From: Novipirellula galeiformis
GTDB taxonomy: Bacteria; Planctomycetota; Planctomycetia; Pirellulales; Pirellulaceae
Reading direction: 5' to 3'
NCBI RefSeq assembly: GCF_007860095.1
Contig: NZ_SJPT01000001.1
Coordinates: forward strand, 1,006,212-1,070,211
DNA: 64,000 nucleotides
The notes under the pieces are model-generated. The model made no database searches. It was given only the letters and a program-made list of their open reading frames with translations, and was not told where the DNA came from. Below are positions 17,874-26,677 of the stretch, piece by piece. Positions within the stretch are counted from its first letter, which is position 1. Each line of letters starts with the position of its first letter. The position numbers were made by a program, and so were the translations under genes.

Positions 17874-19400
17874 ATGAGCTACTATCTCGGAATTGACATT
17901 GGAACGAGCGGCACGAAGACGCTGTTGATTCAATCCGATGGGACGATTGTTGCCGAAGCCAATGCGGAATATCCGCTGAACCAGCCTCGGGCAGGGTGGA
18001 CTGAACAAGATCCCGAAAATTGGTGGCAAGCAACGATTCAAACCGTTCGTGCGGTGATGGCGTCGAGCAAGCGAAAGCCAAGCGAGGTCAAGGCAATTGG
18101 TTTGAGCGGCCAAATGCACGGCTCGGTCTTTCTAGACAAGCACCACAACGTGATCCGTCCCGCGTTATTGTGGAACGACCAACGCACCGCTGCGGAGTGC
18201 GACGAAATCACTGCGGCGGCGGGCGGTCGCAAGGCATTGATCAAAATGGTCGCCAATCCCGCATTGACGGGGTTCCAGGCGCCGAAGATTCTCTGGCTTC
18301 GTAACCACGAAAAGAGAAACTTTGACAAGCTTGCCAAAGTGCTGCTTCCCAAGGATGAGATTCGCCGGCGATTGACGGGCGAGCTTGTGACCGAGGTGAG
18401 TGACGCGAGCGGCACGTTGTTGTTGGATGTGGTGCGTCGCGGTTGGTCCAAAAAACTATTGGGCAAACTGGACCTCGATGCTGACCTGCTTCCCCGCGTG
18501 GTGGAGAGTGACGAAGTCACCGGGACGCTCACAACCGAGGTGGCGGCCCAACTGGGATTGACGACCGCTTGTAAGGTCGTCGGCGGCGCAGGCGACTGTG
18601 CCGCAGGCGCGGTCGGCAATGGCGTCGTCAAGCAAGGCGTGCTCAGCACATCGATTGGGACCAGTGGGGTGATGTTCGTGCACAGCGACCAACCCCAATA
18701 TGATGTCGCCGGTCGGTTGCATACGTTTTGTCATGCGGTCCGCGGAAAATGGCACATGATGGGGGTGAATCTTACTAGCGGTGGGGCGCTGCAGTGGTGG
18801 GTTGACTCGGTGCTGCAAGGCTTGGCGGGAATCGACAACGCTCAGCGTTTCCAGGCGGCTACGGCGGAAGCTCAAGCGATTGCGGCCGGAAGTGACGGCA
18901 TGCTCTTTTTGCCTTACCTCAATGGCGAGCGAACACCGCACGCGGATCCCCATGCACGGGGAAGTTTTGTTGGTATGAATTTGACCCACACACGCGGCCA
19001 CATGACACGCAGTGTGATGGAAGGGATTACATTCGCGCTGCGCGATAGTCTTCAAATCATCGAGTCGCTCGATGTACCAGTGCGACAAATTCGAGCCTCC
19101 GGAGGCGGCAGCAAGAGTCCGTTTTGGCGTCAAATGCAAGCCGATGTCTTTGGCAAAAAGATCACGCGTTTGGAAGTCGAGCAGGGGCCCGCGTTCGGAG
19201 TCGCGTTGTTGGCGGCCGTGGGCGATGGCGCCTATCGGTCGATCGAGTCGGCGTGTCGTGCCACAATTAAGGTCGCCGAAGAAACGAAACCGGATCGCAA
19301 GGCGGTTGCGAATTACAATAAATTGTTCTCGATCTATTGCGATTTGTATGGCCAACTGAAGGATTCGATGTCAGCGCTTAGCGATTACCAAAACGCGTAA
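17874..19400 (+). CDS. xylB: Xylulokinase
   Basis: 508 residues from ATG 17874 (MSYYLGIDIGTSGTKTLLIQ); the frame is open from 17742, but that part precedes the phosphate-1 motif. FGGY-family motifs are clear: DIGTSGTKT at the N-terminus, SGQMHGSVFLD, LLWNDQRT (the xylulokinase-type substrate loop) and, in the C-terminal half, the adenosine-binding ASGGGSKSPFWRQMQADV. The enzyme phosphorylates D-xylulose to xylulose 5-phosphate, feeding the pentose phosphate pathway. The neighbours (divergent sugar-binding lipoprotein, downstream convergent sugar isomerase-like protein) fit a sugar-use cluster. Confidence 0.93.
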   Translation: MSYYLGIDIGTSGTKTLLIQSDGTIVAEANAEYPLNQPRAGWTEQDPENWWQATIQTVRAVMASSKRKPSEVKAIGLSGQMHGSVFLDKHHNVIRPALLWNDQRTAAECDEITAAAGGRKALIKMVANPALTGFQAPKILWLRNHEKRNFDKLAKVLLPKDEIRRRLTGELVTEVSDASGTLLLDVVRRGWSKKLLGKLDLDADLLPRVVESDEVTGTLTTEVAAQLGLTTACKVVGGAGDCAAGAVGNGVVKQGVLSTSIGTSGVMFVHSDQPQYDVAGRLHTFCHAVRGKWHMMGVNLTSGGALQWWVDSVLQGLAGIDNAQRFQAATAEAQAIAAGSDGMLFLPYLNGERTPHADPHARGSFVGMNLTHTRGHMTRSVMEGITFALRDSLQIIESLDVPVRQIRASGGGSKSPFWRQMQADVFGKKITRLEVEQGPAFGVALLAAVGDGAYRSIESACRATIKVAEETKPDRKAVANYNKLFSIYCDLYGQLKDSMSALSDYQNA

Positions 19401-19420
19401 GCCTTCACGTGGCCCACAAA

Positions 19421-19458
19421 AAAACTCGTTCCCAGGAGGGTTTCCCAGGAGCGAGTTA
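19421..19458 (-). terminator. Intrinsic terminator of the sugar isomerase-like gene
   Basis: An imperfect stem (aactcgttcc pairing with ggagcgagtt, one G-U pair) on the minus strand is followed by T7. It lies about 75 bases after the minus-strand stop at 19531, between convergent genes. Confidence 0.75.
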
Positions 19459-19530
19459 TGGTGCATGTCGCGCGGCAAACTCCGCCACGCTTGGTCAGGG
19501 GGCTCTCGACGCCTTGCCGCCGCTGCGGCT

Positions 19531-20469
19531 CTAGCCGATCTTCTTGGCAACCTTCTCAAGCAACGCTTTGCTCTTGCGGATGCCGACGTACTCGTCGCCG
19601 GAGCCTTCGAATTCGATTCCCACGTAGCCGTGGTAGCCGTGCGCGACGACGATCTTCATCATCCGTTCGTAGTCGGTCGCGGTTTCGTTGCCTTGATCAT
19701 CAAATTCATGCGTCTTTGCACTGACCGCTTTGGCGTACGGCATCAACGCTTGAACGCCGTGGTAACGGTTGAATACATCGGGGTTTTCGCCGCGAGTGAT
19801 GTAGAAGTTTCCAAAATCGGGCAGCGTTCCACAATTGTCCATGCCGACTCGTTCAATCACGACGGCCAACCAAGCGGCGTTGCTGCTCAAACCACCGTGG
19901 TTTTCCACGATCACGTTGATGTCGTGCGGTGCGGCAAACTCGCTGAGTTGGCGAAGTCCATCGGCGGCACGATCAAGTTGTTCCGTGTACGATCCACCGC
20001 TGGCGGCGTTGACGCGGATCGAGTGGCATCCCAAGAACTTAGCCGCTTCGACCCATTGGTAATGGTTCTCGACCGCCTGTTTGCGTTTGTCTTCGTTGGG
20101 GTCGCCCAAGTGTCCTTCGCCATCGACCATGATCAACAGACTCTTCACGCCGACATCGTTACAGCGACCTTTGAGTTCACCGAGATACTTGCTGTCCTTG
20201 GCTTTGTCCTTGAAGAATTGGTTGACGTACTCCACGCCATCAATCCCAAACTCTTCTTTCGTAATTCGCGGGAAGTCGAGATTGGTGATTCCCTTGGATG
20301 CATCGCGCAAGGTGCGATGCAGCGACCATTCGGCAAGTGAAATTTTGAAGGGTGCCTCCGCAGCGTCGGCAGCAAACAAGCGGTCATTGACCAAGGTGGT
20401 GGCCGCGACCGCAGCCATCGATGCTTGCATGAATTGACGACGGCTTGGTGCAATGGAGCGGTTTGACAT
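19531..20469 (-). CDS. Tat-exported sugar phosphate isomerase/epimerase-like protein
   Basis: 312 residues from the ATG at 20469 ([20 protein letters not shown]); the longer frame to 20601 precedes the signal and is not used. The N-terminus is a Tat signal (SRRQFMQ then a hydrophobic Ala-rich stretch). The rest is a xylose isomerase-like TIM barrel (AP endonuclease family 2): [66 protein letters not shown] and [13 protein letters not shown] carry the usual Glu, His and Asp metal ligands. Such proteins isomerise or epimerise keto-sugars; export to the periplasm is typical of planctomycete versions. It diverges from a DUF1080 protein often linked to the same sugar pathways. Confidence 0.88.
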   Translation of the reverse strand: MSNRSIAPSRRQFMQASMAAVAATTLVNDRLFAADAAEAPFKISLAEWSLHRTLRDASKGITNLDFPRITKEEFGIDGVEYVNQFFKDKAKDSKYLGELKGRCNDVGVKSLLIMVDGEGHLGDPNEDKRKQAVENHYQWVEAAKFLGCHSIRVNAASGGSYTEQLDRAADGLRQLSEFAAPHDINVIVENHGGLSSNAAWLAVVIERVGMDNCGTLPDFGNFYITRGENPDVFNRYHGVQALMPYAKAVSAKTHEFDDQGNETATDYERMMKIVVAHGYHGYVGIEFEGSGDEYVGIRKSKALLEKVAKKIG

Positions 20470-20779
20470 GATGTCTTCTAGCCTTGGGCGGGAAGGTGAG
20501 GGATGGGATGGTTGTGGTGGATTGGTGACAAAATTGTAATTCGCCGCTGCGAGCTTCGCTTGGAGGAACCGGATGAAACACGCTAAAAAATAGCGATGCA
20601 ATGGCCTTGGTAGCCAATTTGACGCAGTCGGGGGCAGCGATGAGGGGACTCAGCTCGTTTGTTGGGGGGCATGACGCTGCGACGCAAACGCTCCGCTTGG
20701 ACTACAATCACACTCGATTTCGGCTTTGTCCATCTTCCCCCCCCCCTTCCCTCCCTCTCTGGTACACAAACAAAAACCT
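20470..20779. other. Divergent promoter region with a pyrimidine tract
   Basis: 310 bases between the isomerase-like gene and the DUF1080 gene. It contains no supported gene. A C-rich pyrimidine tract (about 20729-20760, including a C9 run) lies just upstream of the DUF1080 start. No other structure seen. Confidence 0.5.
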
Positions 20780-21505
20780 ATGAGAAATGTATTTTCGTTG
20801 ATGACCACCCTGCTGATGCTGGCGGCATTTTTTAGTACCCCGGTCCATTCGCAAGAGCCCCAATTCCGCGACCTCTTTAACGGCAAAGATTTGTCAGGCT
20901 GGATCGATGTCAACACATCGCCGGAGACGTGGAGTGTGAAGGACGGATTGCTTGTTTGTACGGGCTTGCCGATCGGCGTCATGCGTTCGGACCGTCAATA
21001 TGAAAACTTCATTCTCGAAGTCGAGTGGCGCCACATGGAAGCAGGCGGAAACTCGGGAGTGTTCCTGTGGTCCGACGCGACGCCCAATCCCAAGAATCGA
21101 TTGCCGCTCGGCATGGAAGTCCAGATGCTTGAACTTGATTGGGTGAACCAGAACAAACGCGCTGATGGAACGCTGCCGCCGATCGCCTACGTGCACGGAG
21201 AATTATTCGGTGCCGGCGGGATGACCGCGGTTCCCGATAATCCACGCGGCAGTCGTAGCAAGTCGCTCGAAAATCGTTGTAAAGGGGTTGGCCAATGGAA
21301 TCACTATCTCGTCGTCGCCGTCGATGGGACGGTGAAGCTTTCGGTGAATGGCAAGTTCGTCAACGGAATCCGAAACGCATCGTTAAAAAAGGGCTACCTC
21401 TGTTTGGAGTCCGAAGGTCGCGAAATTCACTTTCGGAAAATTCGCATCATGGAATTGCCAGGCGGAATGGCGGATGAAACCACCACCGCAGCGCTGCTAA
21501 AGTAG
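20780..21505 (+). CDS. Secreted DUF1080 (3-keto-disaccharide hydrolase-like) protein
   Basis: 241 residues from ATG 20780 ([20 protein letters not shown]), which gives a clean signal peptide cut near VHS-QE; the frame extends to 20726, but those residues spoil the signal. DUF1080 landmarks: [79 protein letters not shown] and a closing [19 protein letters not shown]. The domain is a concanavalin-like beta-sandwich; some members cleave 3-keto-glycosides. It diverges from a sugar isomerase-like protein, fitting oxidised-sugar breakdown in the periplasm. Confidence 0.9.
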   Translation: MRNVFSLMTTLLMLAAFFSTPVHSQEPQFRDLFNGKDLSGWIDVNTSPETWSVKDGLLVCTGLPIGVMRSDRQYENFILEVEWRHMEAGGNSGVFLWSDATPNPKNRLPLGMEVQMLELDWVNQNKRADGTLPPIAYVHGELFGAGGMTAVPDNPRGSRSKSLENRCKGVGQWNHYLVVAVDGTVKLSVNGKFVNGIRNASLKKGYLCLESEGREIHFRKIRIMELPGGMADETTTAALLK

Positions 21506-21533
21506 CCTTGCATCGAGCGCACCGTGGAATGCG

Positions 21534-22238
21534 TTACGGATTTGGGCTCTCCGTTTGACGCTGATACACCGTGGCTCGAATCATTTCAAAGTGGAACCGT
21601 TTTTCTAGCTGAGGTTCAAATCCGAGAGAGTGAAGTGGAGGGCTGGGATCGACAATGCGACGTGGTCCCAGTCCGGTTTGCCAACGAAAAAACGCGTGCA
21701 TGATGGCGAGCCAAAACTTCGCCCACCATCGCCGGAGTCCTCGTTTGGGCTCACAAAAATCGACCACGTACCAACGAGCTTGCCTGTTCAATGCATTCGC
21801 GATTCGCGGCAACAGTTCATTGAGTTGACGTTCATCAAAACAATCCAGAAAGAAGGCGGTGATCACGGTATCAAACGTCGACGTCGGCAACGGAAACGAC
21901 TCGATCGGCGACGTGATCCACGTCACTGCATGTTCGCTGTGCTTGCTCGCTAATCCGCTCCGAGACAACGCGGCAAAGCGTTTGCGTTGCTGCTCGATCA
22001 TCACGGGGCTGATGTCGACGCTCGTGATTTGTGCGGTGGGACAGTGTTTTATAAATGCTTCAAGCAATCGACCATCGCCATCACCGAGCACCAGAACGTG
22101 CGGGGCTGAGTGTGCGTTGGCAAGCTCGGGGATGCACGAAACACGGGCATGCTGCAGAGTGTTGCCGAAGCGCAGTTTCTCTAACCACTCGTAATGCTTG
22201 GCGAGTCTGTTGTAGCCGGCCCGGCATCGGTCGTTCAT
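21534..22238 (-). CDS. Class I SAM-dependent methyltransferase (UbiE-like)
   Basis: 234 residues from the ATG at 22238, which overlaps the TGA of the upstream UbiA-like gene as ATGA; the longer frame to 22340 is only a by-product of that overlap. Motif I is VLVLGDGDGRLLEAF, motif II includes ITSVDISPVMIEQQ, then FDTVITAFFLDCFDERQLNELLPRI. The opening NRLAKHYEWLEKLRFGNTLQ resembles the first helices of UbiE/MenG-like enzymes. A hydrophobic Trp-rich patch (RRWWAKFWLAIMHAFFRWQ) may bind a membrane substrate. The coupling to a UbiA-like protein suggests prenylation or condensation followed by methylation of a lipid or quinone-like molecule; the substrate is unknown. Confidence 0.82.
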   Translation of the reverse strand: MNDRCRAGYNRLAKHYEWLEKLRFGNTLQHARVSCIPELANAHSAPHVLVLGDGDGRLLEAFIKHCPTAQITSVDISPVMIEQQRKRFAALSRSGLASKHSEHAVTWITSPIESFPLPTSTFDTVITAFFLDCFDERQLNELLPRIANALNRQARWYVVDFCEPKRGLRRWWAKFWLAIMHAFFRWQTGLGPRRIVDPSPPLHSLGFEPQLEKRFHFEMIRATVYQRQTESPNP

Positions 22239-23182
22239 GTTGCGATTGCCATGGCCAAGAATGGCGATAGCAGTGCATAGTCGGCAAGTTGCCCCCACTG
22301 TGATGCAGTCATTCCGCCGGTTTCGTGATCCATCGACCATGCAATTGGAATCAACATCATGCTGCTAAGCGAGGTGGTGGTGGCAATCGAGACGGGGATC
22401 CATCCGCCAGCACCCAGACCCGCCGAGGCTGCCGCTAACATACTGGCAAACCAAGGCAAACGTGTCGCCAAACCGGGGTACATCAAGATTGCCGATCCGA
22501 TTCCTTGTTGGCGATCACTTGCACGTTGAGCTTTGGCGACGCACAAACAGTTCAATACAAATAGGGCCGCTAATACGCCGATCGCGATGACAAGCGAAAG
22601 CGTTAGATGCGAGGTCAGCACAGGAAGACTAACGCCGATTGCGAACAACGAGCCGACGATAAATTCTTTGGGCAGAGCGTTTCGTAAGGACTGGCAAAAA
22701 TGGACTGCCCCGCTGTAGGCCAATACAAACACAAGCAAGATCGCGCCCGCCGCTAGCAGTTCACGATGCACGTACAGGATCGCAACGAGGCCGCCGGTGA
22801 TCAGCATCGCACCCCAAAGAGGCCACAAAAGTTTGGACCAGCGTTTAGCAAACCGATGACGCAGCGGTGCTTTTTGGCTGAAGTCCATACGCCGACAATC
22901 CATCAACCGGTCGGCCATATAAATCAACCAAACGGTAATGAACAACACGACGGCCGGTGCGTGCGGAAACGAGCCGCTGGGGATGGACGCGGGCATCACC
23001 GAAGCATGGTTCGCTGGGACGTCGGCGGTGGCGGAGGCGGGATTGGGAAAGGCAACGACTATCAGCCACTGCCAACCGATTGCAACCAGCGGAGCGTCCA
23101 GTGATAAAATATTTGGGATCGAGATGAGTCCGAGCAACGAACGTGTCGTGCTTCGTGATGCATCCGAAAGAGGGGACGCCAT
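22235..23182 (-). CDS. UbiA-like integral membrane protein
   Basis: 315 residues with about seven to eight hydrophobic segments. A gaggaa ribosome binding site lies 4-9 bases before the ATG. After the second membrane segment there is IYMADRLMDCRRMD (88-100), which resembles the first Asp-rich motif (N/DxxxD) of UbiA prenyltransferases, followed by a basic RHRFAKRWSK loop. The second Asp motif is not clear: MLIPIAWSMDHET near the C-terminus is a weak candidate. An Ala/Pro-rich loop of about 35 residues sits between the first two membrane segments. It overlaps the methyltransferase by 4 bases. I call it UbiA-like, not a proven prenyltransferase. Confidence 0.6.
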   Translation of the reverse strand: MASPLSDASRSTTRSLLGLISIPNILSLDAPLVAIGWQWLIVVAFPNPASATADVPANHASVMPASIPSGSFPHAPAVVLFITVWLIYMADRLMDCRRMDFSQKAPLRHRFAKRWSKLLWPLWGAMLITGGLVAILYVHRELLAAGAILLVFVLAYSGAVHFCQSLRNALPKEFIVGSLFAIGVSLPVLTSHLTLSLVIAIGVLAALFVLNCLCVAKAQRASDRQQGIGSAILMYPGLATRLPWFASMLAAASAGLGAGGWIPVSIATTTSLSSMMLIPIAWSMDHETGGMTASQWGQLADYALLSPFLAMAIAT

Positions 23183-23382
23183 GTTTGTTTCCTCGATAGC
23201 GTTCCTTGGCTGAAACGCATTGGAAATCGTTCAAGTGCGGTACCGAAATAACGTTTCGGTTTTCTGCTTCACTGTTCGGTTGACGCCGTGGCTACCCCAT
23301 TTTTGTTTCCGGTCGATCCACTGCTTCACTGTGATACCATAATACAAGGATCCCACAATTTTGAGGGGCTTTGCAAAGCGAG

Positions 23383-23868
23383 ATGATGTGGATCTTAGCA
23401 TCGGTGTTTATCGTGGGGCTCGCTGTCTGTTTTTGTGGGGGCTCCCGCGGTGATCGCGAAGACTTGGATTGCTCCTACCGCGTGGCGCAACCATGGCCGA
23501 TCGACCAGCTGTTTTTTGGCGACTTGGTCCAATTTGAATCCGTTCCCCTTGAGCTTCATGATACCGCATCGGTTGCCGGTATCCGCTTTTCAAAACAACC
23601 GGCGCGCTGCGACAAAATCCTTGCGGGATGAAAGCGTTACCTTCAACCTAGTGGGCGATGTTGGTTTGCTTGTCACAACAAGTTGGCGGTGGAGCGGCGT
23701 CTCGAAGCGGCTCAAAGTCATCACGACGCAACCAAGGTGCTCGAGTCTCGCGACGCAGAATCGCCCGAAAGTGAGCTGTCGTCAACTTGGAGCATGGAAG
23801 TTCGGGTTCCCGCTAAAGTGGTAGAGGTACCCGAAGGTGAGTTTATCTCGCCTGCATTGACGCAGTAG
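23383..23868 (+). pseudogene. Possible interrupted small secreted or membrane protein gene
   Basis: ATG 23383 opens a frame beginning MMWILASVFIVGLAVCFCGG, a plausible signal or lipoprotein-like segment. It runs 81 residues to TGA 23629-23631. The same frame is open again from 23632 to TAG 23866-23868, with sensible codons (LEAAQSHHDATKVLES, VRVPAKVVEVPEGEFISPAL). Between about 23600 and 23690 the +1 frame also looks coding (ESVTFNLVGDVGLLVTTS). This is consistent with a gene broken by a stop or by two compensating indels. No family is recognised and no homolog can be checked here, so a short intact gene (23383-23631) plus non-coding DNA is the alternative. Confidence 0.4.
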
Positions 23869-24125
23869 AATAAGGCGAATTGGAGCGGAACTCCGACGGT
23901 GTCACGGTTTTGATGGTGGCGATCATTCCGTTAACTCGATCGGACGGTGTTTGTCAAGCTTCAAGAGTTTGTTAAGAAAAGTCGAGGCAATTTGCCTTGC
24001 GATCGTGTTGCTTCCGTCACTAGTATTAAAGATAGCTCGTCACGTTTCTTGTGATGAAAAATACGACTTGGGTTCTGTTTTCCCAAGACGTTGACGAGAT
24101 CTACCCACGGCCGGATAACTGATTG

Positions 24126-24434
24126 ATGATCCATTACACCTGTGATCGCTGTAAGCGGGAAATCGATACGACTTGCGAAATGCGATACACCGTTGAGCTT
24201 GAGGTACAAGCCGTTCCCGATCCGCAGTTCGCTGATTTCGACGAAGACATCGATCATCTCACGGAGCTGCATCAGATCCTTGAAGGGATTGCGGATGAGG
24301 ATGATCTCGATTTCCCCATTCAAGAAACAAGCTTGCAAGGTCGCTACGATCTGTGCCCTGAATGCCATCGTCAATTTCTCAAGAACCCGCTCGGGCGTGA
24401 CGCCTTCCACGCGATTGGTTTCAGCAACAACTAG
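24126..24434 (+). CDS. Small zinc-ribbon-like protein
   Basis: 102 residues from ATG 24126 (a TTG codon precedes it). Two Cys pairs, C6-DR-C9 (YTCDRCKREID) and C77-PE-C80 (YDLCPECHRQFLKN), bracket an acidic middle (ADFDEDIDHLTELHQ), the arrangement of a four-Cys zinc ribbon with a long insert. The Cys pairs decide the strand: a longer frame on the minus strand (23961-24455) lacks any family feature. It is probably a conserved planctomycete protein; no function is known to me. It stands alone between minus-strand genes. Confidence 0.75.
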   Translation: MIHYTCDRCKREIDTTCEMRYTVELEVQAVPDPQFADFDEDIDHLTELHQILEGIADEDDLDFPIQETSLQGRYDLCPECHRQFLKNPLGRDAFHAIGFSNN

Positions 24435-24534
24435 ATCGCAGGTGAGCGTCCGCATGGCGGCGTTTTGAGTTCAGGCCTGCGTCAAGTCGGCGCGGGCTGA
24501 CTTGACCCTCCCCTTGCCGATCACGACGTCCCAC

Positions 24535-25650
24535 TCAATCCATCGCCGGCTTGGCGGCGGAAAAGCGATTTGTGGTCTCGCTCGATGTTGCGATGTCTGA
24601 CGCCATCGCCTCAGCAACATCCGCGTTCAGCTGCGAAACGCGTGAGGGGTGATCGAGGCTGCTGAATTTCTCTCGCGCTTCGCAGTAGTCGATCGCGACG
24701 ACCCGGGTTTGAACGGGAAGTTTTTGGATCTCTTTGTCCGAGTAGGGGTTGGTTGTGTCGAGTAGCAGTCGCTCGACCCAACGATCCGATGGCGTGCGTC
24801 CCTTGGCGTCGAACAAATACGTAACGCTGCGAACCAATGACGGAAGCGAGTTGTTTTGGTTCTGCATATGGGCGAGGGCCGCACGCCGTAACGCTTCCTC
24901 GGCGCTAGACAAATTTTTGGCTGCTTGGTAGGCGGCTTGATCCCCATCGCGATAGGCTGCGACCACGAAATGGGCGTTTCCAAGCGTGACGACTTCCTTG
25001 TCCCAACCGCCGAATGATTTCTTTTCGCTTTGTGCGATGACCGACACGTCGATCAAACCGCTGCGCCATCCTGCGGGAACGCCGAAGGTCAGGCGAAATG
25101 TTTTCTCACCCTCGAGCACTTGTTGCTCGGTCCATTTTAATTTGAAGTAAACACCGCGACCCCGATTGATTGTGCCCGATGCCGTTACCGCTTGGACCGG
25201 TGCGACACGCTCATATTGAAGCGATTCGGTCGTCTTGTTGGTGTGATCGGCGCCCACATGCCCGCTCGCCAAGTGGGTCAAGGTTCCATCGAGTGAGATG
25301 CCGGCCGATTTGGCTTGTTCGTCGGAAGTCTTGATTTGGATCGAACCTTTAATCTGGCTAGCCACTTCGGTCCGCGGCGCATAGTCGGCAATTTGCATCG
25401 CTCGGTCACGCGGTTGGCAGCGCACGATCCATTGATCGATTCGTTTCGCTTCGGGAGCGATGATCATTGACGAGAGTTTCAGTTCCACATCCATCAGCTG
25501 CCGACCGCGGGGGTCGCACGATTCGGGAAAGGCGGCGACGACCAGTGGCAAGTCGAAGGTGATCTCGGGATGGGCTGCTCGCGAGACGCTGCAGAAGCCA
25601 GCGGAAGTGAACAGGACGAGCGTCGACAAAAACATCAGTTGGCGTTGCAT
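24535..25650 (-). CDS. Secreted protein of unknown function
   Basis: 371 residues. A signal peptide (MFLSTLVLFTSAGFCSVSRA) precedes the mature HPEITFDLPLVVAAFPE. The body is mostly beta-strand (LMDVELKLSSMIIAPEAKRI, GVYFKLKWTEQQVLEGEKTF, TFRLTFGVPAGWRSGLIDVS), followed by an Ala-rich helical part near the C-terminus (AYQAAKNLSSAEEALRRAAL). I do not recognise a family. A purine-rich aaggaaaaa lies in front of the start. The gene lies downstream of ftsY-miaE on the same strand, separated by 440 bases, so it is probably transcribed independently. Confidence 0.75.
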   Translation of the reverse strand: MQRQLMFLSTLVLFTSAGFCSVSRAAHPEITFDLPLVVAAFPESCDPRGRQLMDVELKLSSMIIAPEAKRIDQWIVRCQPRDRAMQIADYAPRTEVASQIKGSIQIKTSDEQAKSAGISLDGTLTHLASGHVGADHTNKTTESLQYERVAPVQAVTASGTINRGRGVYFKLKWTEQQVLEGEKTFRLTFGVPAGWRSGLIDVSVIAQSEKKSFGGWDKEVVTLGNAHFVVAAYRDGDQAAYQAAKNLSSAEEALRRAALAHMQNQNNSLPSLVRSVTYLFDAKGRTPSDRWVERLLLDTTNPYSDKEIQKLPVQTRVVAIDYCEAREKFSSLDHPSRVSQLNADVAEAMASDIATSSETTNRFSAAKPAMD

Positions 25651-26091
25651 TGCATTTTTCCTTTTTTAATCTCGCCAAACCTATCGAGCGACTCGGTGCA
25701 GTACGCTTGGTTTGGCAAACAAGACTTTCCTTGGTTGTCTTGCCGGATCCTCCGGGGCTTCGAATCAGGCGGTTGCATCGCAACGCGGTTGATTCGAATT
25801 CCAGTTTCCGTCTTGGAAAAGGACGCGAGTGAAGGAGCGTCAGCCGCAGCCCTCACCTGTCACGCACAGAAACTCTATCGCTCGGGTTTTCGGAATCAAA
25901 TCCCGTTCGGAGATGGTGAGCCACAAGGTGGGCTTCCGCACGGTCCCAAAACGGGCGTGAAACTCGGGGTGTCTCAGTCGGCACAGGCGGTAGGACGCCA
26001 ATCGCCGCGACGATTTGTTGCCCAAACGTCACTGAAACAAAATGCACGACGAGGCATGAAGGTTACGCTCGTGCGCGCATGAAACCCAGGG
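25651..26091. other. Intergenic region with a cruciform-like inverted repeat
   Basis: 440 bases between miaE and the secreted-protein gene, both minus-strand. Perfect 9-bp arms ttcgaatca (25759-25767) and tgattcgaa (25790-25798) enclose a smaller hairpin (gttgc-atc-gcaac). A second hairpin with caagac/gtcttg arms lies at about 25719-25741. One may end the ftsY-miaE transcript, but neither has a T-tract. A plus-strand open frame across the region has no family and no start signal. Confidence 0.45.
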
Positions 26092-26673
26092 TTAACTGTG
26101 CATGCGGGGGAGCGTTGAACCGGTTGCAATGATCGTCGCTTCCGAAGCAGACAGTTGGTTCAGTCGTTCGCGGACCACGTCACGCGGAGCAAAGTATTCG
26201 GCCAGACGTACATAGGTCGTATGATGTCGAGCCTCGCTTTCGAAAAGCCCCGCGTAGAATTCCGCTAGCTCGGGTTCACGCTCGCGAACGTGTTCGCTGA
26301 GTAGACTAAAACGCTCGCAGCTACGAGCTTCGATCAACGATGCCACCAACAATCGATCGACGGCGCGATCGGGTTCTTGAGAGCGAACGAGCTCGTTCAA
26401 GTCTCGTCCATACGGTCCCGGGGTTAAGCGGCGAAACGCAACGCCTCGCTGTTCGAGAATATCCAGCACCATTTCAAAGTGTTCGAGTTCCTCTTCGACA
26501 ATTCGCTTCATCTCGCGGCAAAGATCGCGATTTTCGGCATAGGCATTGATAAAGTTCATGGCCATGGATGCCGCTTTGCGTTCGCAATGCGCATGGTCGA
26601 TAAGGATTTCGTCGAGAGCTTGATCGACTTGGTCAAGCCAACGAGCTGCGGATTCCGATTTCAAATGCAACAT
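26092..26673 (-). CDS. miaE: tRNA-(ms[2]io[6]A)-hydroxylase family protein
   Basis: 193 residues from the ATG at 26673, 4 bases after the ftsY stop; the frame continues upstream only because it overlaps ftsY out of frame. It is a four-helix ferritin-like di-iron protein. The likely iron ligands are the Glu/His pairs in DHAHCERKAASMAM, VEEELEHFEMVLD, LIEARSCERFSLL and FESEARHHTTYVRL. MiaE hydroxylates the isopentenyl group on A37 of certain tRNAs using O2. The motifs and length are close to bacterial MiaE. Tight spacing after ftsY indicates a two-gene operon. Confidence 0.88.
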   Translation of the reverse strand: MLHLKSESAARWLDQVDQALDEILIDHAHCERKAASMAMNFINAYAENRDLCREMKRIVEEELEHFEMVLDILEQRGVAFRRLTPGPYGRDLNELVRSQEPDRAVDRLLVASLIEARSCERFSLLSEHVREREPELAEFYAGLFESEARHHTTYVRLAEYFAPRDVVRERLNQLSASEATIIATGSTLPRMHS

Positions 26674-26677
26674 GGAC

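Noticed and set aside
23961-24455. 164-codon minus-strand frame opposite the zinc-ribbon protein
   Set aside because: The plus-strand product has two CxxC pairs in a typical zinc-ribbon layout, and the minus-strand product has no family feature.
25570-26082. 170-codon plus-strand frame
   Set aside because: It overlaps the start of the secreted-protein gene, has no start signal, and its product is compositionally odd without known motifs.
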